Positions 1-5,093 of a stretch of DNA of 11,210 bases are shown here, in pieces. Every line of letters starts with the position of its first letter. Position 1 is the stretch's first letter. The notes under the pieces were generated by a model. That model was given only the letters and a program-made list of their open reading frames with translations, made no database searches and had not been told where the DNA came from. Source of the DNA: a bacterium (Candidatus Torokbacteria) CG_4_10_14_0_2_um_filter_35_8 (lineage in GTDB: Bacteria; Patescibacteriota; GCA-2792135); assembly GCA_002792135.1 (NCBI GenBank), contig PFNU01000127.1:15921-27130 (forward strand), read 5' to 3'. The position numbers and the translations under genes are program-made.

Positions 1-68
1 ATGCTTTTTATTTCATTTTTAAAGTTCATCAGATTCGTTATTAAAAAGAAGAGTATTGTTTGAATTGT

Positions 69-184
69 ATATAACGTTTCGGCTTATGTGAAGTTAGGCA
101 ATTTTATAATCTTATTTATCTTACCAAAATTGCCCAATTTGGGTGAGCTGCTGCAAGCCGCTCACCACATGTACCTTGTTATAC
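69..184. repeat. Structured repeat element A (attC-like, degenerate copy)
   Basis: Element bounded by ATATAAC (69-75) and GTTATAC (178-184), whose TATAAC/GTTATA cores are complementary. Inside are an outer stem core ATGTG/CACAT (86-90/166-170), hairpin 1 GGCAATTTT/AAAATTGCC (97-105/126-134), the linker TTTGGGTGA (138-146) shared with B and C, and hairpin 2 GGTGAGC/GCTCACC (142-148/160-166). The outer stem is more eroded than in B and C. It lies 126 bp downstream of the stop of the minus-strand S66 peptidase gene. The architecture is seen directly; calling it an integron attC site is inference. Confidence 0.6.
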
Positions 185-195
185 GAGGGTTCATG

Positions 196-225
196 AGTTT
201 TGTAAAATTTTTCCTCTACAAAACT
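196..225. other. Short hairpin downstream of the S66 peptidase gene
   Basis: Perfect 9-bp inverted repeat AGTTTTGTA/TACAAAACT (196-204/217-225) with a 12-nt loop, in the gap between element A and the S66 peptidase stop. It could terminate minus-strand transcription, but there is no clear T-run, so the role is uncertain. Confidence 0.35.
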
Positions 226-309
226 TGTGAAAATGCAATGTCCCCGAGAGACCTTGAGTGCCTAAGCGCCTGAGGGAACGCAGAGCTGAGAAGATATTTA
301 TTCCACCTT

Positions 310-1122
310 TTAGGAAAAAGTTATGGTGTTTTCAAAATGGTCTAAATAATAAACTGGTAATTTATACTTTGATAATTTCTCTACATAAAATTTATTGATT
401 TCCCCTATTTGAATTAGGGTATTATTATAATCTTTTAATTCTGTTCTTCCCAGAATAAACCCCTTTGGCATATTATCTTTTAACAAAAACAAAAGTTGGT
501 CTAGATAATACCCTAATTCATTTAGCCCCTCTCCTGTAGCACTATGATGATATTCTATGAATACATATCTATTATTAAGCGGGATTTTTAATTGGCCTTG
601 CATAAATGAGAAAATCAATAAATGTCCTCCAATAACTTTTACATCTGAGATATTTAGACCACTTTGAGATAAAAATATAGATTTTGCCTCTCTTGAAAAG
701 GGTTTACCTGTTTTTAATAAGTTCGTAATGAATTTACGATGGTTCTTCGTTGGAAAATATTGTTTAATTTTAGTAAGTCCCTGTCCGTAAAAACAGATTA
801 ATCCTTTGGATACTGCCATGGTTGAAAAATGAGTGAAATCACTAAGCCCATAAAACTTTTTGTTTGATTTCGAAACTTTATCCCAATCAATTTTATCTAA
901 AGTTCTAATACATGATAGTCCCCCGCGAATGACCCAAATAACTTTTGCATCAGAGTCTAATGCTTGATGAAATTTTTCAACCATCAAATCAACAGTGTCT
1001 GTTTTAGAGGCAAAATCTACATAATTAATACCTTCCTCTCTTAAATAAGACATTGAATCACTATAGTATTTATGCTGTGCAAAATCTTCAGCTTTACATA
1101 GATTTACTAATGCTATTTTCAT
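310..1122 (-). CDS. S66 family peptidase (LD-carboxypeptidase / MccF-like)
   Basis: 270 residues. Peptidase family S66 comprises cytoplasmic serine peptidases that cut L,D-bonds in murein tetrapeptides (LdcA) or inactivate microcin C-type toxins (MccF). Visible motifs are VIRGG (64-68), the nucleophile box GLSD with Ser94, a GGHL segment (165-168), the acidic box VFIEYH with Glu190, and PVYYLDH with His262; these match the Ser-Glu-His order of the family. It is shorter than the usual 300-330 residues, and the region after the His is cut down to eight residues. No signal peptide. No Shine-Dalgarno is visible before the ATG. The gene sits between elements B (upstream) and A (downstream), so it looks like one cargo unit. 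Family assignment is fairly secure; whether it recycles murein or confers peptide-antibiotic resistance cannot be decided from sequence. Confidence 0.82.
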   Translation of the reverse strand: MKIALVNLCKAEDFAQHKYYSDSMSYLREEGINYVDFASKTDTVDLMVEKFHQALDSDAKVIWVIRGGLSCIRTLDKIDWDKVSKSNKKFYGLSDFTHFSTMAVSKGLICFYGQGLTKIKQYFPTKNHRKFITNLLKTGKPFSREAKSIFLSQSGLNISDVKVIGGHLLIFSFMQGQLKIPLNNRYVFIEYHHSATGEGLNELGYYLDQLLFLLKDNMPKGFILGRTELKDYNNTLIQIGEINKFYVEKLSKYKLPVYYLDHFENTITFS

Positions 1123-1163
1123 AACTTTTTCAATTCATAAGAATAAAATATTCTTTCAATTTC

Positions 1164-1300
1164 GTACAACGTTTCGGTATATGGGAAGTCCAGTGCATCT
1201 CTCGCTTTTAAATTCTCCGCTGGATTTGGGTGAAGGAAAATGGCACGACCTTAAATTTTTAAAGTGCCATTTTTCTGTAATCCCATATACCGTGTTAGGC
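1164..1300. repeat. Structured repeat element B (attC-like)
   Basis: Ends are GTACAAC (1164-1170) and GTTAGGC (1294-1300); the latter fits the integron core consensus GTTRRRY exactly. Perfect 11-bp outer stem CGGTATATGGG/CCCATATACCG (1175-1185/1282-1292). Hairpin 1 is TCCAG/CTGGA (1189-1193/1220-1224); linker TTTGGGTGAAG starts at 1225; hairpin 2 is AAAATGGCAC/GTGCCATTTT (1237-1246/1264-1273). It begins 33 bp after the stop of the amino acid kinase gene on the minus strand and ends 42 bp before the start of the S66 gene. Confidence 0.78.
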
Positions 1301-1332
1301 GATTTATGACACAAGAACTTTATTTCACTATT

Positions 1333-2385
1333 TTATTTTAGGCATTTCCCTCGCAACATATAATTACGTGGAAGAAATCTAGTTCCTACAACTCTTCCAT
1401 CCAACACAGAATCTAATGCATCATATCTTCTTTGTGAATCTTCCCTTTTTTTTTGATATGAAGAATCATGGTTGCAAAATTGTCCATTAGCTATAACTAC
1501 ATAAATATCATCCAATACAGCATCTCTTGATGCTTCAATTTTTGAAATTACTCCACCTCTGCCTCTTGTTGAACTTACAGGTAATGCTTGTTCTTCCAAT
1601 GCTGTTGAAGCCTTAACAATCCTTATAGGTGTATACTCGCCATTTCTAAATGATTCTGCTGTATAAATTCCGTCTGTGTTTGATAAAAGAACTAAAAGAG
1701 GATTATATCCTTCTCTTTTTAGAAATTGTGCATGTAAACTTGCTAAGCCATCATTATCTCTAAATGCTCTCTCTCCTTTTAGTGAAATATCTATCTCTTC
1801 CAAACTTTTGGCATCATCTTCATTTATGACAGGAATTTTACCTTCTGAAAGCCATCTTTGATATTTTTTTAACAATTTTGCATTTTTTTGTGGATCTGTG
1901 ATATCCTCATGCGTAACAAGAGACTCATCCACTAACTGCGGATAAAAATGATGCCTCCATAATTCATAAAGCAAAGTTTGACCTTCTATTGCATCTGTTC
2001 TTTTTTGCTCAGGCGTATACTTTTCTTTTTCAGGTATTCTTTCGCCCCTTCTTAGCCTCGCTTTTCTACCCAAACCAATAGCTCCAGATGATACAAGAAG
2101 GATATTCAAACCCCTTTCTTCTTTTAATCTAGTCAAATCTTCTGAAAGACAATTCATGTTATAGATCATCCTTTTATAGTCTTTATGGGTCAAAATACTA
2201 GTTCCAACCTTGACTACTAAAGTATCAATTCCAGAAATATCTGTATAAAGACCATAATTTTCTGGTTGTTCTAAATGAATACGACCATTATCAAAAACAG
2301 TAAATGGAGAAATAGGAACATCCCTAAAGTATTGTCTCAACTCTTCCTGAAATTTTACTCTATCTACCTTTGGTTCACGTGACAT
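1333..2385 (-). CDS. Glutamate 5-kinase-like amino acid kinase
   Basis: 350 residues, amino acid kinase fold. Motifs in order: VVKVGTSIL (57-65, phosphate-binding Lys/Gly/Ser), VSSGAIGLGR (98-107), EGQTLL (134-139), PVINEDDA (185-192), FRDNDGLAS (208-216), LLSNTDGIYT (233-242), the Gly-rich STRGRGGVISKIEA (272-285), VVIANG (296-301) and a terminal GTRFLP (334-339). This is the motif series of ProB, which phosphorylates L-glutamate in proline synthesis. Oddities: an N-terminal extension of about 50 residues absent from typical ProB, no C-terminal PUA domain, and no proA next to it. The usual GTGGM motif is here TRGRGGV. It could therefore be a true glutamate kinase or a relative with another carboxylate substrate, so no symbol is given. 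The start MSREPK is preceded by a palindrome rather than a Shine-Dalgarno. Confidence 0.8.
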   Translation of the reverse strand: MSREPKVDRVKFQEELRQYFRDVPISPFTVFDNGRIHLEQPENYGLYTDISGIDTLVVKVGTSILTHKDYKRMIYNMNCLSEDLTRLKEERGLNILLVSSGAIGLGRKARLRRGERIPEKEKYTPEQKRTDAIEGQTLLYELWRHHFYPQLVDESLVTHEDITDPQKNAKLLKKYQRWLSEGKIPVINEDDAKSLEEIDISLKGERAFRDNDGLASLHAQFLKREGYNPLLVLLSNTDGIYTAESFRNGEYTPIRIVKASTALEEQALPVSSTRGRGGVISKIEASRDAVLDDIYVVIANGQFCNHDSSYQKKREDSQRRYDALDSVLDGRVVGTRFLPRNYMLRGKCLK

Positions 2386-2387
2386 AT

Positions 2388-2399
2388 AACTATATAGTT
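2388..2399. promoter_or_regulatory. Palindrome at the start of the amino acid kinase gene
   Basis: Perfect 12-bp palindrome AACTATATAGTT ending 3 bp upstream of the kinase start codon. A second, related palindrome, TAATAGTTACTATTA, lies at 2436-2450; both use ATAGT/ACTAT half-sites. This could be a pair of operator sites or AT-rich promoter sequence. Function is inferred only. Confidence 0.3.
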
Positions 2400-2557
2400 T
2401 GCACTTCTTTATAAATCTTTCTATATGTAACTACTTAATAGTTACTATTAACAACCTGTTCGGGAAATGCCCTTTTTAATTTAGTGCCGACGACTTTGGA
2501 TTTTTCGGCTTCGCCGAACGTTGCACTAAAATCCAACCCCTCCAAGTATTCGGGGGA

Positions 2558-2693
2558 AACTAACAGGAATTTAACGGTTCCGAAACCTTGCAGGTTTCTC
2601 CACCCAAATTGAATTTTGGAGGTCGCTCGCCGTGGTTTGCCTCGGCTCGCTCCATCTCTCAAAATTCAACTTCGTTAAATTCCGATGTTAATT
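2558..2693. repeat. Structured repeat element D (attC-like, inverted relative to A-C)
   Basis: Ends are AACTAAC (2558-2564) and GTTAATT (2687-2693). Perfect 11-bp outer stem GGAATTTAACG/CGTTAAATTCC (2566-2576/2673-2683). Hairpin GAAACCT/AGGTTTC (2582-2588/2592-2598), then CACCCAAA (2601-2608), the complement of the shared TTTGGGTG linker, then hairpin TTGAATTTTG/CAAAATTCAA (2609-2618/2660-2669). Read on the minus strand, the order AAC-CGG-stem-GAAGTT-hairpin-TTTGGGTGG-hairpin-stem-GTTAG matches A, B and C. It therefore lies in the opposite orientation to the other three. It ends 19 bp from the stop of the SET gene. Confidence 0.72.
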
Positions 2694-2711
2694 GCAATAA
2701 AGTTGGGCTCC

Positions 2712-3098
2712 TCAAGAATCAGTTTTAATAATCCTACGACAATTTTTGCTTCCACATTTACATTCAAAGGATTGCCCCGGGATATCTTCTTCTGCATAAT
2801 CTCCTGTAATTTCTTCTCCTTTTTTGATATCCCTATTAGCTATGTCGCAAAAATTGTCTGCATACGTATTTGCATCACAAGAATGATTGACATATCTCGC
2901 AGGAGGTTGCATTAAAATATATTTTCCTGCCATATATGCAACATATCTCTTTTCATTCTCGGATAATTTGTCAACTTCTTCCTTTGTCAATTGGCGAGAT
3001 ATGTCCCATTTAACAACAATCTCTCCTTTCTTAAAATTACGTGATGCAAATACTCCTTTCCCATGAATTTTTGATTTTTTTACAATAACGTCTGCCAT
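2712..3098 (-). CDS. SET-domain protein (putative lysine methyltransferase)
   Basis: 128 residues, a minimal stand-alone SET domain. Visible signatures are GKGVFA (13-18), YVNHSCDANTY (69-79, the NHSCxPN-type S-adenosylmethionine/pseudoknot motif with Ala in place of Pro), RDIKKGEEITGDY (89-101, with the catalytic-type Tyr101) and a post-SET zinc cluster CxCxxxxC (Cys113, Cys115, Cys120) that would use the Cys of NHSC as fourth ligand. SET enzymes transfer methyl groups to protein lysines; small bacterial ones have largely unknown targets. TATAAT on the minus strand (3111-3116) lies 12 bp upstream of the ATG, implying an almost leaderless transcript. The gene follows the methyltransferase gene by 55 bp and is followed by element D, so the two may travel as a pair. 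Confidence 0.88.
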   Translation of the reverse strand: MADVIVKKSKIHGKGVFASRNFKKGEIVVKWDISRQLTKEEVDKLSENEKRYVAYMAGKYILMQPPARYVNHSCDANTYADNFCDIANRDIKKGEEITGDYAEEDIPGQSFECKCGSKNCRRIIKTDS

Positions 3099-3110
3099 AT
3101 AAATATGATA

Positions 3111-3116
3111 ATTATA
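3111..3116 (-). promoter_or_regulatory. -10 box before the SET gene
   Basis: Consensus TATAAT on the minus strand, separated from the SET start codon (3098) by 12 bp, so the transcript start would fall only a few bases before the ATG. No convincing -35 was identified. Suggests independent transcription of the SET gene with a near-leaderless mRNA. Confidence 0.4.
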
Positions 3117-3153
3117 CTTTATTAAGAACTTTTTTAATTTTTTAATGTAAATC

Positions 3154-4020
3154 TTACTTGCTAGCTAGGAATATTAAATAACGAGCTAATTTAGTTCGTT
3201 CACCTATAAACTGCAGGATAGCAGTTAAGGCAAACTTACGTACCATAGGGTGAACTTTTTTGAATTTTTCAAGCACCCAAAGTAGTGGATAAGCAGGCAG
3301 CCCAAAGATAAAAGCATACAAAAAATTTGGGAAAGTCGCTTTTGTTTTATCAATAATTCTAATATCTCGAAAACCACTTCTGCGCAGATAGTTTTTAAAA
3401 TCTTCGGTTGTGGCTAATTCCCCAATAGCGAAACCGTCCTCAAATTTGTCCTGCATTTTGCGCAAAACATTAGGTAATTCTGCTTTACGTTTAATTGTAA
3501 AGCCGTCGGAGACAATTATTCTGCCGCCTGGCTTTAAAATGCGATACGCTTCCCGCACTAAAGTTTCCTTATTTTCTGCATGGCAACTGCTGTCATTCAT
3601 CCAGACTACATCAAATGTATTGTTAGGAAATTTAGTGTCGCAATAATCTCTGTTCTCAAAATTGACAAGATTATTTACGTCTTGCTCGCGGGCAAGCTGT
3701 CTGGCCATATCTAGTTGAAGAGAGCTAATATTGATACCAGTAACTTTCGCGCCGATATTTTTTGCAATCCACACGGCTCCGCCACCCACACCACAGCCCG
3801 CATCAAGGATTTTATCTTGAGGTGTTATTTTCGCCAAATAAGCTAAGACCCGATTAGTATTTTCTAAAGCTCTAAAGGGTGTTAAGTGGCGCTTATCGTA
3901 AAAACCGTTGTGTAAAGCGTAGGCTTTTCCAAAATACCAAAACTTTTTGTAGAGAGGAGTAGTTTGCTCGTAATGAGCAACAATTTTATCGCGGTGTGAC
4001 AATGAAGTTCCTTGTGCCAT
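3154..4020 (-). CDS. Class I SAM-dependent methyltransferase (sterol/tocopherol C-methyltransferase-like)
   Basis: 288 residues from the ATG at 4020. The open frame extends to 4134, but the extra N-terminal codons run through structured element C and are hydrophobic and low in complexity, so the internal start MAQGTS is chosen. Rossmann-fold methyltransferase: motif I ILDAGCGVGGG (71-81), the acidic/post-I region VTGINIS (93-99), FPNNTFDVVW (131-140, motif II) and RILKPGGRIIVSD (160-172, motif III). The HNGFYD segment (37-42) and overall pattern resemble enzymes methylating lipids or quinones (gamma-tocopherol, sterol or ubiquinone type). A hydrophobic stretch near the C-terminus (FLYAFIFGLPAYPLLWVL) suggests membrane contact. 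The substrate is unknown. On the minus strand TTGATAGAAC lies upstream and may be the -10. It is the only gene of the left block lacking its own downstream element. Confidence 0.85.
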   Translation of the reverse strand: MAQGTSLSHRDKIVAHYEQTTPLYKKFWYFGKAYALHNGFYDKRHLTPFRALENTNRVLAYLAKITPQDKILDAGCGVGGGAVWIAKNIGAKVTGINISSLQLDMARQLAREQDVNNLVNFENRDYCDTKFPNNTFDVVWMNDSSCHAENKETLVREAYRILKPGGRIIVSDGFTIKRKAELPNVLRKMQDKFEDGFAIGELATTEDFKNYLRRSGFRDIRIIDKTKATFPNFLYAFIFGLPAYPLLWVLEKFKKVHPMVRKFALTAILQFIGERTKLARYLIFLASK

Positions 4021-4083
4021 AAAATTAAAAAGAGTTCTATCAAGATATAGTAAAAAAAGAAAGAATTTTAAGAACAATATTTC

Positions 4084-4224
4084 GCCCAACGTTTCGGTAT
4101 ATGAGAAGTTTACAAAGATATCTTTAAAAATCAAATTTTATTTTTGTAAATTTGGGTGAAGAAAATTTCACAGTCCATAATTATTTTGAGTGAAATTTTA
4201 TGAACCTCATATACCGTGTTATGT
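4084..4224. repeat. Structured repeat element C (attC-like)
   Basis: Ends are GCCCAAC (4084-4090; its complement GTTGGGC fits GTTRRRY) and GTTATGT (4218-4224). Perfect 11-bp outer stem CGGTATATGAG/CTCATATACCG (4095-4105/4206-4216). Hairpin 1 is TTTACAAA/TTTGTAAA (4109-4116/4143-4150), linker TTTGGGTGAAG at 4151-4161, hairpin 2 AAAATTTCAC/GTGAAATTTT (4162-4171/4190-4199). It starts 6 bp after the stop of the minus-strand nucleotidyltransferase gene and ends 63 bp before the methyltransferase start. Best-preserved copy together with B. Confidence 0.78.
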
Positions 4225-4229
4225 GATGT

Positions 4230-4661
4230 TTATTTTTGTTTCTCCGACTTTTGCAGATACTTTTCTATCAATTTAACGTCTTTTAAATCTTTTTCTCTTC
4301 CAGATATTTTTTTCCATTTTTTCACTTCTTCTAACCTCACAAAAGGCAAATTATCAATAAATTCTGCTTCATTAATTAATTTACGGGTATCCCAATTTCC
4401 TGGCCCCCAATTTTTGTAAAACTCAATTCCGCTATTTTCGATCATCTCAACATAACGACCATCTCTTTCAAAACTTTTAAATTCCCAACATGGCATACCC
4501 TTGTATTTGTTAAATAGTTCTTCACCTACAATGAGGTCAAGGTCGTGGGCATCTCTGATATTTCTTATACCAAGGGGGCCACTTCCGAAAATAGCGTATT
4601 TGCCTTTTGGTAGATTAAGTTTTTTCAACTGATTAAGAAAAAGAGAAAAAGATTTATTCAT
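4230..4661 (-). CDS. Nucleotidyltransferase-fold protein
   Basis: 143 residues. The motif FGSGPLGIRN (25-34) followed by DAHDLDLIV (37-45) is the GS...DxD signature of the DNA polymerase beta-like nucleotidyltransferase superfamily, with the DxD pair (Asp41, Asp43 in DLDL) as metal ligands. A basic, helical C-terminus (GREKDLKDVKLIEKYL) is typical of small members of this superfamily. No partner HEPN or antitoxin gene is adjacent, so a MNT/HEPN toxin-antitoxin role is not supported. The stop lies 6 bp from element C, the tightest gene/element junction in the window, and the gene would be the first cassette of the array. No Shine-Dalgarno. Substrate unknown. Confidence 0.75.
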   Translation of the reverse strand: MNKSFSLFLNQLKKLNLPKGKYAIFGSGPLGIRNIRDAHDLDLIVGEELFNKYKGMPCWEFKSFERDGRYVEMIENSGIEFYKNWGPGNWDTRKLINEAEFIDNLPFVRLEEVKKWKKISGREKDLKDVKLIEKYLQKSEKQK

Positions 4662-4692
4662 AAAACGTTTTTTATAGATTAAACAAAAATAA

Positions 4693-4721
4693 ATTTCGTA
4701 TAACTCGTTTTTATACGAAAT
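4693..4721. other. dif-like inverted repeat (candidate tyrosine-recombinase site)
   Basis: Perfect 11-bp arms ATTTCGTATAA/TTATACGAAAT (4693-4703/4711-4721) around a 7-bp centre. Xer/dif sites consist of two 11-bp arms with a 6-8 bp centre, so size and layout fit. The octamer TATACGAA occurs again at 4753-4760. It lies between the first minus-strand cassette gene and a divergent recombinase-like remnant, where an integron attI or a Xer site would be expected. A simple hairpin terminator is an alternative. Confidence 0.4.
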
Positions 4722-4744
4722 GTTTTCGTAATTTCAGTTTAAAG

Positions 4745-4939
4745 TTGCGTATTATACGAAGTTATATTAACCTTATCTTAGACAGAGCTTACTATATATT
4801 CTATAAACTTTTTCAGAATGATACAAGAGAAGCTTCTCAAACCGAGTGGGAGTTTAGAATACGTAATTACAATAAGAAAACCACGAGAAGTTATCTTTAT
4901 AAGCTCAAGGAATATTTTTCTGTAGGTTTAGGCTACTAG
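4745..4939 (+). pseudogene. Tyrosine recombinase remnant (N-terminal SAM-like domain only)
   Basis: Open frame of 64 residues from a TTG at 4745; the true start is unclear because the frame is open further upstream. The last 25 or so residues, with RIRNYNKKTTRSYLYKLKEY (38-57), resemble the N-terminal core-binding (SAM-like) domain of XerC/D- and integron-type tyrosine recombinases, whose pattern is roughly RNYSxKTIxSYLxxLxxFF. The catalytic domain (R...HxxR...Y) is absent: the frame ends at 4939, followed by a degenerate repeat. It is divergent from the minus-strand cassette block, as intI is from its array. Short similarity makes this tentative; the first 35 residues are not recognised. Confidence 0.4.
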
Positions 4940-4966
4940 GTTACTAGGCTATTGGGAACTAGGATT
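4930..4966. repeat. Degenerate CTAGG word repeat
   Basis: Several diverged copies of an about 8-bp word (CTACTAGG, TTACTAGG, CTATTGGG, AACTAGG) directly overlapping and following the stop of the recombinase remnant. Related word repeats follow dnaG and rpoD. The rest of the gap to dnaG (4967-5093) holds a second low-complexity run, 5045-5073 (AATTCGTAATTCGTGATTC and variants); no gene or clear promoter was found there. Confidence 0.5.
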
Positions 4967-5093
4967 AAGTACGAGAGAGATTCTTAAATATACTAGCATA
5001 AGAGCAAGGGTCTCGTCTACCTATTTATTGGTATGTCTAAAAAAATTCGTAATTCGTGATTCTTAATTCTTCACTTCAACTTTACGTTTTCTC

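Noticed and set aside
1..29. Start of another minus-strand cassette gene (ATG at 29, MNFKNEIKS)
   Set aside because: Nine codons only, no start signal; the cassette model predicts a gene here but the window cannot show it.
88..273. 61-codon plus-strand open frame
   Set aside because: Runs through the stems of element A; composition follows the inverted repeats and there is no start signal.
2435..2662. 75-codon minus-strand open frame between the SET and kinase genes
   Set aside because: Covers element D and adjoining hairpins (for example TTCGGC-TTC-GCCGAA near 2497); coding appearance is an effect of GC-rich palindromes.
309..3153. CRISPR array or phage region
   Set aside because: Repeats are four diverged structured elements at unequal spacing, with no regular repeat-spacer pattern and no phage structural genes.
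4021..4134. Upstream start for the methyltransferase
   Set aside because: The 38 extra residues are encoded by AT-rich DNA and by part of element C; homologues begin near MAQG.
4230..4661. MNT/HEPN toxin-antitoxin pair
   Set aside because: The nucleotidyltransferase motif is present but no HEPN-type gene (RxxxxH) lies beside it.
4753..4765. A loxP site
   Set aside because: Only one 13-bp arm matches; there is no second arm with the loxP spacer and no Cre context.
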